A DNA stretch of 64,000 nucleotides from Limimaricola hongkongensis DSM 17492 (GTDB taxonomy: Bacteria > Pseudomonadota > Alphaproteobacteria > Rhodobacterales > Rhodobacteraceae): NCBI RefSeq assembly GCF_000600975.2, contig NZ_KK088649.1:204749-268748 (forward strand), written 5' to 3'. Under the pieces are notes generated by a model. The model worked only from the letters and a program-made list of their open reading frames with translations, had not been told where the DNA came from and made no database searches. The position numbers were made by a program, and so were the translations under genes. Within the stretch, counting starts at the first letter, position 1; each line of letters opens with the position of its first letter. Positions 26,300 to 35,347 of this stretch are shown piece by piece.

Positions 26300-26854
26300 A
26301 TGCCAAAGGTCGCCGTGGCCGCAAGGGCCGCAAGTCTCAAGCTCAACAAGCTGGTCGAGATCACCTGCGTCGGGCTGCTGGTGCTGCTCGTTCTCGATGT
26401 CTGGCTCGGGGTGCTGGTGCGCTATGCCATACCGCTCCCGCTGACCTTCACCGAGGAGCTCGCGCGGTACCTGATGATCTGGATGGCGCTGCTCGCGGTG
26501 TCCTCGGGCATCGCCTACCGCGAGCATATCGGGGTGGAATTCCTGTTCGCCAGGTTCCCGGCCAAGGGGCGGCGCTACCTCGCGGTCGGCTTCGACCTGA
26601 TCGCCTTCGCCTTCTTCGCGCTGCTGTTCTGGTACGGGCTCGAATTCGTCGAGCGCGGCTTCAAGCGCCAGACCATGATCTTCGACATGCCCAAGGCCTA
26701 CCCGTTCATGGGCGTGCCGCTCGCCGCGGCGCTGGCCTGCATCCAGCTGCTGCTCACCGCCATTCACGACTTTCATGCCAGCGAGGCGCCGGAGCGGACC
26801 GGCGACGCGCTGGCCGGGCTGAACGCGGACGCGCTCGCGCCGACGGAGAACTAG
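26300..26854 (+). CDS. TRAP transporter small permease (DctQ type)
   Basis: 184 residues with four membrane helices (~20-42, 55-75, 95-118, 135-155). The family pattern VRYAIPLPLTFTEELARYLMIWMALLAVSSGIAYREHIGVE is clear. DctQ forms the membrane complex with DctM. The start at 26300 has GGGAGGA (26289-26295); a longer upstream reading frame is only the shadow of rpiR. Three bases separate it from dctM. First gene of the operon dctQ-dctM-dctP-dpaL-carbamoylases. Confidence 0.9.
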   Translation: MPKVAVAARAASLKLNKLVEITCVGLLVLLVLDVWLGVLVRYAIPLPLTFTEELARYLMIWMALLAVSSGIAYREHIGVEFLFARFPAKGRRYLAVGFDLIAFAFFALLFWYGLEFVERGFKRQTMIFDMPKAYPFMGVPLAAALACIQLLLTAIHDFHASEAPERTGDALAGLNADALAPTEN

Positions 26855-26857
26855 GAC

Positions 26858-28132
26858 ATGCTCGTACTCGGTAGCTTCTTCGGCCTTCTGGTCATCGGCC
26901 TGCCCGTGGGCTTCACCATCGGGGTGGCGGGGATGATCGGCATCTTCAGCATGGGCCCGAGATTCATGGCGATGGCGCCGGACCGCCTGTTTGCCGGGCT
27001 CGACCTGTTCCCCTTCCTCGCGATGCCCTTCTTCATCCTCGCCGGCGAGATCATGAATCGCTCGGGCATCACGCTGGGCCTGGTCAAGCTGGCGGATTCG
27101 CTGGTCGGCTGGATGCGCGGCGGCATGGCGCATTCCAACATGGTGGCCTCGGTGATGTTCGCCGGGATCACCGGCTCGGCCACCGCCGACGCCGCCGCCT
27201 TCGGCAACACGCTGGTCCCGGCGATGGAAAAGGCCGGTTACACCCGCCGCTTCGCCTGCGCCGTGACCGCGGCCGGGTCGATCATCGGCCCGACCATCCC
27301 GCCCTCGACCCTGGCGATCATCTACGGCTCCCTGATGGGGGTTTCGATCGCCGGGCTGTTCGCGGCGGGCATCCTGCCGGGGCTGCTGATCTGCGCGATC
27401 TGCATGATCGTGATCGCCCTGCTGGGCAAGCGGCTCAACCTGCCCAAGGGCACGCAGAAGCCGAGCATCCGCTCGGTCTGGGCGGCGCTCCGCGAAAGCT
27501 GGCTCGCCGCCATCCTGCCGATCTTCATCCTCGGCTCGATCCTGGGCGGCATCGCCACCCCGACCGAGGCCGCCGCCATCGCCGTCTTCTACGCGCTGGT
27601 CGTCGGCGGCGTCGTCTACCGCGCGCTGAGCTGGCAGGATCTCTACGAGATCGCGGTGCGCACCACCCGCATCACCGGCGTCATCTTCCTGATCATCGCC
27701 TCGGCCACGATCCTGGGCTGGTGGATGGCCTTCAACCAGATCCCGCAGGCCATCGCCGAGGCGGTGCTGTCGGTCTCCGAGAACCCGACCGTGGTGATCT
27801 CGCTCATCCTCGGGCTGCTGCTGGTGATCGGTCTGTTCATGGACATCAACGCGACGCTGATCATCCTCGCGCCGGTGCTGGCGCCGCTGACGCTGCAGAT
27901 CGGCATGGACCCGGTGCATGCCGGCATCATGATCATCCTCGCGCTCAACATCTCGCTGATGACACCGCCGGTCGGGGCCTGCCTGTTCGTTCTCGCCTCG
28001 GTGACCAGGGAAAGGGTCGAGGCGATCACCTCGGCGCTGTGGCCCTTCATCCTCGCCGAATTCGCGGTGCTGCTCGTCGTCGCCTACTGGGCCGACCTGA
28101 CGCTGTTCATCCCGCGCCTGCTCGGCCTGTGA
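26858..28132 (+). CDS. TRAP transporter large permease (DctM type)
   Basis: 424 residues, about 12 membrane helices, the Na+-coupled transport subunit. Signature motifs: LFPFLAMPFFILAGEIMNRSG, SNMVASVMFAGITGSATADAAAFG (the conserved Na+/substrate hairpin), TIPPSTLAIIYGSLMGVSIAGLFAAGILPGLL and the repeated C-terminal half ending LMTPPVGACLFVLASV. Full length. It sits between dctQ (3-base gap) and dctP (58-base gap). Confidence 0.94.
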   Translation: MLVLGSFFGLLVIGLPVGFTIGVAGMIGIFSMGPRFMAMAPDRLFAGLDLFPFLAMPFFILAGEIMNRSGITLGLVKLADSLVGWMRGGMAHSNMVASVMFAGITGSATADAAAFGNTLVPAMEKAGYTRRFACAVTAAGSIIGPTIPPSTLAIIYGSLMGVSIAGLFAAGILPGLLICAICMIVIALLGKRLNLPKGTQKPSIRSVWAALRESWLAAILPIFILGSILGGIATPTEAAAIAVFYALVVGGVVYRALSWQDLYEIAVRTTRITGVIFLIIASATILGWWMAFNQIPQAIAEAVLSVSENPTVVISLILGLLLVIGLFMDINATLIILAPVLAPLTLQIGMDPVHAGIMIILALNISLMTPPVGACLFVLASVTRERVEAITSALWPFILAEFAVLLVVAYWADLTLFIPRLLGL

Positions 28133-28190
28133 GCCCGTTTCGACCCCGATAACAACCAAACCAAGAAACCTGCCAACTGGGAGCCTGACC

Positions 28191-29222
28191 ATGAAACTGA
28201 AGACCCTCGCCCTCGGCGCGATCCTTGCCGGCAGCGTCGCCCTGCCCGCCCTGGCACAGGACGTGACGATGCGGCTCGCCCACCTGAACCCCGAAGACCC
28301 GCTCAAGAGCCATTCCGGCGCCATGGCCTCGGTCTTCAAGTCGCTGGTCGAGACCGCCTCGAACGGCGAGATCGAGGTCCAGCTCTTTCCGAACGGCCAG
28401 CTCGGCAAGGACAACGAGGTGATCGACCAGGTCAGCGCCGGCATCGTCGAATCGACGATCTCCTCGGCCGGCGGCGTGGCGCAGCACTACCCGCTGGTCG
28501 GCGTGTTCGACATCCCCTTCGCCTTTCCCAATATCGGCGTCGCCAGCCGGGTGATCGACAAGGACAGCGCCTTCGGCCAGGAATTCGTCGCCGACCTCGA
28601 GGCCGAGACCGGGCTCAAGGTGCTGGGCCTGCTCGACTCGGGCGGCTTCTTCGCCTTCACCAACAGCGAACGCCCGATCAAGACGGTCGAGGACATGGAA
28701 GGCCTGCGCATCCGCACGATGACGCTGCCCACCCACGAGGCGCTGGTGACCTCGCTCGGCGGCAAGCCGACGCCGCTGCCCTGGGCCGAGGTCTACACCG
28801 CGCTGCAGACCGGCGTGGCCGACGGCCAGATGAACCCGGTCCCGGTCATCGCCTTCGCCAATTTCGACGAGGTGCAGACCTACCTGTCGCTGACCAACCA
28901 CATCATCACCCCCTATGTCTGGGCGATGAACCAGGACTTCTACGACGGTCTGAGCGACGCGCATCGCGAGATCGTCGACTGGGCCTCGGAGGTCGCCACC
29001 GATGCCGGCCGCTCGATGTCGCGCATCATCGAGGCCTCCGACGAGGGCCTCGCCAAGCTCTCCGAGAGCATGGAGGTCAACGTCGTGACCCCCGAGGAGC
29101 AGGCGAAGTTCGCCGCCGCCACCCAGCCCGCCGTGCGCGCCCTGATCGAGGAGAAATACGGCGAGAAGGGCCTGCAGATGCTCGAATCGATCCAGAGCTC
29201 GGTCGAGGCCGCGAAGTTCTGA
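28191..29222 (+). CDS. TRAP transporter substrate-binding protein (DctP type)
   Basis: 343 residues with a Sec signal (1-22, ending LPALAQ). The mature DctP fold is clear: MRLAHLNPEDPLKSHSGAMASVFKSLVE, VQLFPNGQLGKDNEVIDQVSAG and the carboxylate-binding Arg in EGLRIRTMTLPTHEALVTSLGGKPTPLPWAEVYTALQTGVADGQMNP. DctP proteins bind organic acids; with the genes downstream the ligand is inferred to be an N-carbamoyl or free amino acid carrying a carboxylate. A hairpin (29240-29259) follows, as is common after binding-protein genes that need higher expression. Confidence 0.93.
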   Translation: MKLKTLALGAILAGSVALPALAQDVTMRLAHLNPEDPLKSHSGAMASVFKSLVETASNGEIEVQLFPNGQLGKDNEVIDQVSAGIVESTISSAGGVAQHYPLVGVFDIPFAFPNIGVASRVIDKDSAFGQEFVADLEAETGLKVLGLLDSGGFFAFTNSERPIKTVEDMEGLRIRTMTLPTHEALVTSLGGKPTPLPWAEVYTALQTGVADGQMNPVPVIAFANFDEVQTYLSLTNHIITPYVWAMNQDFYDGLSDAHREIVDWASEVATDAGRSMSRIIEASDEGLAKLSESMEVNVVTPEEQAKFAAATQPAVRALIEEKYGEKGLQMLESIQSSVEAAKF

Positions 29223-29239
29223 CCAAGGTTCCGCCCGGA

Positions 29240-29259
29240 CCCGGACGACGCCGTCCGGG
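29240..29259 (+). other. Hairpin in the dctP-dpaL gap
   Basis: CCCGGACG (29240-29247), loop ACGC, CGTCCGGG (29252-29259): a perfect 8-bp stem without T tract. It probably stabilises or partly attenuates the upstream mRNA rather than ending the operon, because dpaL has no obvious promoter of its own in the 77-bp gap. Confidence 0.4.
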
Positions 29260-29299
29260 ACCGGCCCCACCCCCAAGACAACACCCGAAGGAGATCGAC

Positions 29300-30535
29300 G
29301 TGCAGACTGCAAGTCGCGTGACACTGGCCTGTGATGGCGAGATCATCCGCAATCCGCTGGCCGACCCGAATGCGGCCTATGGCGCGGCACAGGAGGCGAT
29401 CCTGAGCGAGGCCGGCCTCGCGCAGGCGCGCGCCGCCATCACCGCCTGGCCGGGCTACGCGACGACGCCGCTGCACCGGCTGGACGGGCTGGCCCGCGAG
29501 GCCGGAATCGCCGCGCTGCACTACAAGGACGAGGGCCCGCGCTTCGGGCTGGGCAGCTTCAAGGCGCTCGGCGGCGCCTATGCCGTGGCGCAGCTGCTGC
29601 GCCGCGAGATCGCCGCGCGCCGGGGCGGCGAGATGCCCGCGATGGAGGAGATCCTGCGCGGCGACCACCGCGACGTGGTGCGCGGGATCACCGTCTGCTG
29701 CGCCACCGACGGCAATCATGGCCGCTCGGTCGCCTGGGGCGCGCGGACCTTCGGCTGCAACTGCGTGATCTTCATCCACGCCACCGTCAGCGAGGGCCGC
29801 AAGACCGCGATCGAGGCCTATGGCGCCGAGGTCCGCCGCACCACCGGCAATTACGACGACTCGGTGCGCGAGGCGCAGCACACCGCCGGGCGCGAGGGCT
29901 GGTTCGTGGTCTCCGACACCTCCTATCCCGGCTATACCGAGATCCCCAAGGACGTGATGCAGGGCTACGAGCTGATGGCGGCCGAGGCCGACGCGGCGCT
30001 GGCCGAGCCGCCGACCCACATCCTGCTGCAGACCGGCGTCGGCGGCATGGCCGCCGCGGTGGCGGCCTATTTCAAGCGCCGCTACGGCGCGGCGCGGCCG
30101 AAGATCATCCTCGCCGACCCGATCAAATCGGCCTGCTGGGCCGAGACCATCCGCGAAGGCGTGCCGACGGCGGTGCATGGCGATCTCGACACGCTGATGG
30201 CCGGGCTGGCCTGCGGCGAGATCTCGATCAACGCCTGGGAGGTGCTGCGCGACAGCTGCGACGCGGTGGTGACGGTGTCGGACGACGACGCGATCGCGCT
30301 GATGAAGGCGCTGGCGGCGCCGGACACCGGCGACACGCCGATCGTCGCCGGGGAATCGGCGGTGGCCGGGCTGGCCGCGCTGTTCACGCTGATGCGCTCC
30401 GAGGCGGATCGCGCCGCGCTGGACCTCGGGCCCGATGCGCGGGTGCTGGTCTTCGGCACCGAGGCCGACACCGACCCCGTGCTCTACCAGCAGCTCGTCG
30501 GCCGCAGCGCCGCGCAAGTCCTGAAGGTGGCATGA
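29300..30535 (+). CDS. dpaL: Diaminopropionate ammonia-lyase
   Basis: 411 residues, fold-type II PLP enzyme. It splits D- or L-2,3-diaminopropionate into pyruvate and two ammonia (family knowledge). PLP lysine Lys88 lies in GLGSFKALGGAYA; ATDGNHGRSVAWGA supplies Asp137, the counterpart of the catalytic Asp of E. coli DAL; TGVGGMAAAV is the Gly-rich phosphate loop; SDTSYPGYTEIPKDVMQGY is specific to this subfamily versus threonine deaminase. GTG start at 29300 with AAGGAG (29288-29293). Its stop overlaps the ATG of the next gene (ATGA). Confidence 0.93.
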   Translation: MQTASRVTLACDGEIIRNPLADPNAAYGAAQEAILSEAGLAQARAAITAWPGYATTPLHRLDGLAREAGIAALHYKDEGPRFGLGSFKALGGAYAVAQLLRREIAARRGGEMPAMEEILRGDHRDVVRGITVCCATDGNHGRSVAWGARTFGCNCVIFIHATVSEGRKTAIEAYGAEVRRTTGNYDDSVREAQHTAGREGWFVVSDTSYPGYTEIPKDVMQGYELMAAEADAALAEPPTHILLQTGVGGMAAAVAAYFKRRYGAARPKIILADPIKSACWAETIREGVPTAVHGDLDTLMAGLACGEISINAWEVLRDSCDAVVTVSDDDAIALMKALAAPDTGDTPIVAGESAVAGLAALFTLMRSEADRAALDLGPDARVLVFGTEADTDPVLYQQLVGRSAAQVLKVA

Positions 30536-31791
30536 TGGCGCCGGATCTTCGCATCGACCTCGACCGCCTGATGGGCCGGCTGCGCGCCCTGGGCGAAATC
30601 GGCGCCCTGCCCGGCGGCGGCGTCAAGCGGCTCGCGCTGAGCGACGCGGACAAGGCCGGGCGGGATCTCGTCTGCGGCTGGATGCGCGATCTCGGTCTCG
30701 ATCTCACCACCGACTGCATCGGCAATGTCTGGGGGGTGCGCCGCGGCCGCGAGGACACCGCCCCGGTCGTGATCGGTTCGCATATCGACACGGTCGCCAC
30801 CGGCGGGCTCTATGACGGCAATCTCGGCGTCCTGGCCGGGCTCGAGATCGTCGAGACCCTGAACGACGCCGGGATCGAGACGCGCCGCCCCGTCGCGGTC
30901 GGCTTCTTCACCAACGAGGAAGGCGCCCGCTTCGCGCCCGACATGATGGGCTCGGGCGTGGCCCAGGGCGCGCTCGATCTCGACGACACGCTCGCCACCG
31001 TGGGCATCGACGGGCAACGCGTCGGCGACGAGCTGCGGCGCATCGGCTATGCCGGCGACGCGCCCCCCCTCGCCCTGAAGCCCGACAGCTTTCTCGAGCT
31101 GCATGTCGAACAGGGCCCCGTGCTCGAACGCGAGGGCATCGCCATCGGGGCGGTGACCGGCGTGCAGGGCATCTCCTGGACCGAGTTCACGGTGACGGGC
31201 GTCTCCAACCATGCCGGCACGACGCCGATGGCGATGCGCCACGATGCCGGCGTGGTCGCGGCCCGGATCGCGCTCGAGGCGCGCGCGATCGCCGATGCGT
31301 TCGGCCCGCCGCAGGTGGCGACGGTGGGCGCGTTCCGGCTCGAGCCGGACCTGGTCAACGTCGTGCCCCAGAAGGCGGTGCTGACCGTCGATCTGCGCAA
31401 CACCGACAACGTCCGGCTGATCGAGGCCGAGACGCGGCTGCGCAGCACGGCGCGCAAGGCCGCGGCCGAGGAAGGCTGCACGGTCGAGCTGCGCAGCCTG
31501 GCCCGGTTCGACCCGGTCGAGTTCGACGAGGGGCTGGTGGCCGCGATCGAGACCGCCGCGGCGGAGCTGGGCCACGGCGTGCGGCGCATGCCCTCCGGGG
31601 CCGGGCACGACGCGCAGATGTTCGCCCCGAACTGCCCGACGGCGATGGTCTTCGTCCCCTCGCAGGACGGGCTCAGCCACAACATCAACGAATACACCGC
31701 GCCCGAGGAGATCCGGGCCGGCGTCGACGTGCTGTTCCGCGTGGCGCTCGCGCGCGCCGGGGCGGACATCCTTGCGGAGCAGGACCAATGA
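30532..31791 (+). CDS. M20-family Zn hydrolase, N-carbamoyl-L-amino-acid hydrolase / ureidopropionase type
   Basis: 419 residues. The metal and substrate motifs of the hydantoinase/carbamoylase subgroup are in order: VVIGSHIDTVATGGLYDGNLGVL (His, bridging Asp), FFTNEEGARFAPDMMGSG (Glu pair), FLELHVEQGPVLE (His), GVQGISWTEFTVTGVSNHAGTTPM (dimerisation domain) and MPSGAGHDAQMFA (His). The family includes L-carbamoylases, beta-ureidopropionase and allantoate amidohydrolase, all releasing CO2 and NH3 from a ureido group. ATGA overlaps join it to dpaL upstream and to the D-carbamoylase downstream, so an L-specific N-carbamoyl amino acid hydrolase is the best guess. Confidence 0.85.
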   Translation: MMAPDLRIDLDRLMGRLRALGEIGALPGGGVKRLALSDADKAGRDLVCGWMRDLGLDLTTDCIGNVWGVRRGREDTAPVVIGSHIDTVATGGLYDGNLGVLAGLEIVETLNDAGIETRRPVAVGFFTNEEGARFAPDMMGSGVAQGALDLDDTLATVGIDGQRVGDELRRIGYAGDAPPLALKPDSFLELHVEQGPVLEREGIAIGAVTGVQGISWTEFTVTGVSNHAGTTPMAMRHDAGVVAARIALEARAIADAFGPPQVATVGAFRLEPDLVNVVPQKAVLTVDLRNTDNVRLIEAETRLRSTARKAAAEEGCTVELRSLARFDPVEFDEGLVAAIETAAAELGHGVRRMPSGAGHDAQMFAPNCPTAMVFVPSQDGLSHNINEYTAPEEIRAGVDVLFRVALARAGADILAEQDQ

Positions 31792-32723
31792 ACAGACAAT
31801 ATGTTGTAGCCGCCGCGCAGCTCGGCCCGATCGCCCGCGACGAGTCGCGCGGCTCGACCGTGGCGCGGATGGTCGCGCTGATGCGCAAGGCCAAGAGCCG
31901 CGGCGCCGAGGTCGTCGTGTTTCCCGAGCTGGCGCTGACCACCTTCTTCCCGCGCTGGTATCTCGAGGACGAGGCCGAGCTCGACCGCTTCTACGAGACC
32001 GCCATGCCGAGCGACGAGACGCGGCCGCTGTTCGACGCGGCGGTCGAGCTCGGCCTGGGCTTCTATCTCGGCTATGCCGAGCTGGTGCAGGAAAACGGCC
32101 GCAAGCGGCGCTTCAACACCTCGATCCTGGTGGACAGCAGCGGCGAGATCGTCGGCAAGTACCGCAAGATCCACCTGCCCGGCCATTTCGAGCACGAGCC
32201 TTGGCGCCCGTTCCAGCATCTCGAGAAGCGCTATTTCGAGCATGGCGATCTCGGCTTTCCGGTGCATGACGCCTTTGGCGGCACGATGGGCATGTGCCTG
32301 TGCAACGACCGCCGCTGGCCCGAGACGTTCCGCGTTCTGGGCCTGCGCGGCGCCGAGATGGTCATGCTGGGCTACAACACGCCGCTGCACTACCCGCTCG
32401 CGCCCGAGCACGACCACCTGCAGAACTTCCACAACCACCTGTGCATGCAGGCCGGCGCCTATGCGAATGGCTGCTGGGTGGTGGCGGTGGCCAAGGCCGG
32501 GCACGAGGAGGGCTGCGACCTGATCGGCGGCACCTGCATCATCGCGCCCACCGGCGAGGTCGTGGCCCAGACGCAGGGCTTCGGCGACGAGCTGGCGCTG
32601 GCGGAGGTGGATCTCGATCGCTGCAAGGAGATCCGCGAGAACATCTTCAACTTCGCCCTGCACCGCGAGCCGGAGGATTACGCCCCCATCTGCGCGCCCA
32701 AGAGCGCGAGCGCAGCCGCGTGA
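31788..32723 (+). CDS. N-carbamoyl-D-amino-acid hydrolase (D-carbamoylase, nitrilase superfamily)
   Basis: 311 residues. It closely resembles the well-studied Agrobacterium D-carbamoylase along its length (e.g. FPELALTTFFPRW, LGYAELVQENGRKRRFNTSILVD, KYRKIHLPGH, RPFQHLEKRYFE, CNDRRWPE). The nitrilase triad is intact: Glu47 in FPELAL, Lys in KYRKIHLPGH (~127) and Cys in MGMCLCNDRRWPE (~172). It hydrolyses N-carbamoyl-D-amino acids to the free D-amino acid, CO2 and NH3. ATGA overlap with the L-type hydrolase upstream; last gene of the operon. Confidence 0.92.
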   Translation: MNRQYVVAAAQLGPIARDESRGSTVARMVALMRKAKSRGAEVVVFPELALTTFFPRWYLEDEAELDRFYETAMPSDETRPLFDAAVELGLGFYLGYAELVQENGRKRRFNTSILVDSSGEIVGKYRKIHLPGHFEHEPWRPFQHLEKRYFEHGDLGFPVHDAFGGTMGMCLCNDRRWPETFRVLGLRGAEMVMLGYNTPLHYPLAPEHDHLQNFHNHLCMQAGAYANGCWVVAVAKAGHEEGCDLIGGTCIIAPTGEVVAQTQGFGDELALAEVDLDRCKEIRENIFNFALHREPEDYAPICAPKSASAAA

Positions 32724-32783
32724 CCGGCCTCCGGCCGGTCTAGCCCGCCGACAGCCCCACGGCGCGCAGGGCCCCTGCGCGCC
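32722..32783 (+). terminator. Two GC hairpins at the end of the carbamoylase operon
   Basis: Stem 1: GACCGGCC (32722-32729) with GGCCGGTC (32733-32740), overlapping the stop codon. Stem 2: GGCGCGCAGG (32761-32770) with CCTGCGCGCC (32774-32783). Neither has a T tract. The 309-bp convergent gap 32724-33032 contains nothing else that I can support. Confidence 0.45.
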
Positions 32784-33032
32784 GCGAGATCCGTCCGCGA
32801 CCCAATAATGCATGCAGAACGCGCGTTTCCCCGCATGGCAGCGGCGTTGACGCCCCCCCGGACAGGGCCGGATTTCAGCAGACCTTCGGTTTTTCGAGAC
32901 CACGGCCCCGGACGAATGCCGGGTCTCGCGGATACCCAGAGGGCTGCTTCACGCGGATGCGCCGCTCCCGGCGCGCCGTTGCGGCCACCGCCGCCAAGGC
33001 CCCATGCGGCCAAAGCCGGGCAACGCGACCGA

Positions 33033-33194
33033 CTACCCGTCCTCGGGCGCCGCATCCCATCTGTCGTTCAGTATTCTGGCCTTGTCCCCGTCCGGGTCTT
33101 CGTACTGATGCGATTTCAGGGTCCAGAGAAACCCCAGCAGCCCCAGCCCCCCCAAGAACAGCGACACCGGTATCAGGACCACCAGGACATTCAT
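33033..33194 (-). CDS. ccoS: cbb3-type cytochrome oxidase assembly protein CcoS
   Basis: A 53-residue protein. One membrane helix (MNVLVVLIPVSLFLGGLGLLGFLW) is followed by the CcoS hallmark SHQYEDPDGDKARIL. It is needed for cofactor (heme/copper) insertion into cbb3 oxidase. The ATG overlaps the ccoI stop (ATGA, 33191-33194). Last gene of ccoGHIS. Confidence 0.93.
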   Translation of the reverse strand: MNVLVVLIPVSLFLGGLGLLGFLWTLKSHQYEDPDGDKARILNDRWDAAPEDG

Positions 33195-35347
33195 CGAATT
33201 CGCCTCGCCGCGTTGAGACTGACCGTGAGCGAAGAGCTCGACATCGCCAGCGCCGCCAGCCAGGGCGTTGCGAAACCTGCCAGCGCCAAGGGAATGGAGA
33301 CCGCGTTGTAGAGCAGTGACAGCCAGATGTTCTGGCGCATCCGTCGCACCGCGCCGCAGGACGCCCCGAGCGCGTCCGGAACCGCGGAAAGATTGTCGCG
33401 AAGAAGCACCAGATCCGCCACGTTACGCGCCGCGTCGAGCGCGCTGCCCGGTGCGATCGAGGCATGGGCCTCGGCCAGGCCGCCCGTGTCGTTCAGGCCG
33501 TCACCGACCATCAGGCAGGTCCGGCCCTCGGCCCGGCGGGCCCGCAGCCAGTCCATTTTCTCCTCCGGCGACATGCGCGCCTCGAAACGCGCGATGCCCA
33601 GGGCATCGGCCAGCCGCGTCACGGGCGCCGGGGCGTCGCCCGAAAGCAACGCGACATCATAGCCCAGCGCGCGCAGCTCCGCGATGCACTCCTGCGCGTC
33701 GGCGCGGGGCGTCTCCTCGAAGCAAAAGGCGAAGAGCGCGCCGCTGGCATCGCGCAGCGCGACCAGTGTCTCGTCGGAATCGGCGGCCAGGCCGAGCCAG
33801 CCGGGGTTGCCCAAGGCCACGCTGTGGCCGTCATGCTCGCCCTCGACGCCGCGACCGGGCAGCTCGCGCAGCCGCTCCACCGGTGCCGGCGAAAGACCGC
33901 GCGCGCGGGCGGCGGCGCAGATCGCGCGCGACAGCGGATGCGCCGAGCCGCGCGCCAGCCCCGCTGCCAGGGCCAGGACATGGTCGGGCGGATCGCCGGC
34001 AAGCGCCAGCTCGCCGGTCGTCAGGGTGCCGGTCTTGTCGAACACCACGAGGTCGATCTCGGACATCCGCTCGAGCGCGGTATGGGATTTCACGAGGATG
34101 CCACGCCGGAACAGCCAGCCGGTCGTCACGGTGGAAACCGCCGGCACGGCGAGGCCGAGCGCGCAGGGGCAGGTGATCACCAGCACCGAGATCGCCACGT
34201 CGAGCGCATGCCAGGCATCGGCGGTGGCCCACCACCAGCCGAGAAACGCCCCCGCGCCCAGCAGGTGCACCACCGGGGCATAGATCCGGGCGGCGCGATC
34301 CGCGAGGCCGGAATGACGCGAACGCTGGTTCTCGGCCGCGGCGACCAGATCCGCCAGCCGCCGCAGCCGCGTATCCGCCCCGGCGCGCCGCACGTCGAGA
34401 ATGAGCGGGCCACTCAGATTGGTCTCGCCCGCCGAGACTTCGCCCCCCGGCCCTATCGCCTGCGGCCGGCTCTCGCCGGTCAAGGCAGAGCGGTCGAGAT
34501 CGCTTTCGCCCTCGGTCACCACCCCGTCGGCCGGCACCCGGTCCCCGGGACGAATGCGGATCAGGTCGCCCTCGACGAGGTCGGCCGCTCGCACGATCTC
34601 CTCGTGACCGTCGCGCAACCGCAGGGCCTGCGGCGCCTCCAGTGCCGCGAGCTCGGCCGCCGCCGAGCGGGCCGCCTGCCGGCCGGCATGGTCGAGATAG
34701 CGGCCGATCAGCAAAAAGAAGGTCAGCGCCAAGGCCGCATCGAACCAGCCCGGCCGCTCCGCCCCCTCCAGCGCGCCCATGAGCGAGACCAGCGTCGCCA
34801 GCGCGATGGCCAGCGAAATCGGCACGTCCATGTTGAGCCGCCCCGCCGAGACCGCCCGCAGGGCCGAGGCGAAGAAGGGCCGCGCCGCATAGGCGACGGC
34901 GGGCAGCGCGATCAGCGCCGAGACGAGGTGGAACAGCTGCGCCGTCGCCTGCGCCGCGCCGGACCACACCGCCACCGACAAAAGCATCACGTTCATCATC
35001 GCGAAGCCCGACACCCCGATCCGCAGGATCAGGTCGCGCCCGGTGCTGTCGCGCCCGGCCAGCAGGTCGGTGTCCAGAAGCTGCGCCCTGTGACCCTCCG
35101 CCGCGAGCGCGTCGATCACGCCGCCCGCGTCGCGCCCGTCGGTGCACAACAGCACCCGCTTGCGGGTCAGGTTGACTCGCGCCTCGCGGATGCCGGGCAG
35201 CCGCGCCAGCGCCGCCTCGACCGAGGCGATGCAGGCGGCGCAATGGATATCGGGCAGGTGCAGCACGAGATCGGGCCGCGCGACCGTCGCCGTGGGCGCG
35301 GTTTCGGGCAGCGGCGCGGCCGCGCAGGCCGGGCAGGCCGCGGTCAT
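33191..35347 (-). CDS. ccoI: Copper-translocating P1B-type ATPase CcoI (FixI)
   Basis: 718 residues. An N-terminal Cys-rich segment (CPACAAAP) and a heavy-metal-associated domain with IHCAACIASVE come first, followed by about eight membrane helices including the metal-binding CPC motif (ITCPCALGLAVP). The P-type ATPase core has DKTGTLTTG (phosphorylated Asp), ALTGES, HPLS and GDGLNDTGGLAEAH. CcoI delivers copper for assembly of the cbb3 CuB centre. Start at 35347 from the ATGA overlap with ccoH; 25 open codons upstream lie in ccoH. Confidence 0.95.
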   Translation of the reverse strand: MTAACPACAAAPLPETAPTATVARPDLVLHLPDIHCAACIASVEAALARLPGIREARVNLTRKRVLLCTDGRDAGGVIDALAAEGHRAQLLDTDLLAGRDSTGRDLILRIGVSGFAMMNVMLLSVAVWSGAAQATAQLFHLVSALIALPAVAYAARPFFASALRAVSAGRLNMDVPISLAIALATLVSLMGALEGAERPGWFDAALALTFFLLIGRYLDHAGRQAARSAAAELAALEAPQALRLRDGHEEIVRAADLVEGDLIRIRPGDRVPADGVVTEGESDLDRSALTGESRPQAIGPGGEVSAGETNLSGPLILDVRRAGADTRLRRLADLVAAAENQRSRHSGLADRAARIYAPVVHLLGAGAFLGWWWATADAWHALDVAISVLVITCPCALGLAVPAVSTVTTGWLFRRGILVKSHTALERMSEIDLVVFDKTGTLTTGELALAGDPPDHVLALAAGLARGSAHPLSRAICAAARARGLSPAPVERLRELPGRGVEGEHDGHSVALGNPGWLGLAADSDETLVALRDASGALFAFCFEETPRADAQECIAELRALGYDVALLSGDAPAPVTRLADALGIARFEARMSPEEKMDWLRARRAEGRTCLMVGDGLNDTGGLAEAHASIAPGSALDAARNVADLVLLRDNLSAVPDALGASCGAVRRMRQNIWLSLLYNAVSIPLALAGFATPWLAALAMSSSSLTVSLNAARRIR

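Noticed and set aside
26276-28444. A 722-codon open frame antisense to the TRAP genes
   Set aside because: Asp/Glu/Arg/His/Gln-rich antisense artefact of GC-rich codon bias; the plus strand has unmistakable DctQM motifs.
33033-33194. Treating the 53-codon frame after ccoI as too short to be real
   Set aside because: The ATGA overlap with ccoI, the membrane helix and the YEDPDGDKARIL motif identify it as CcoS, so it was kept as a gene.
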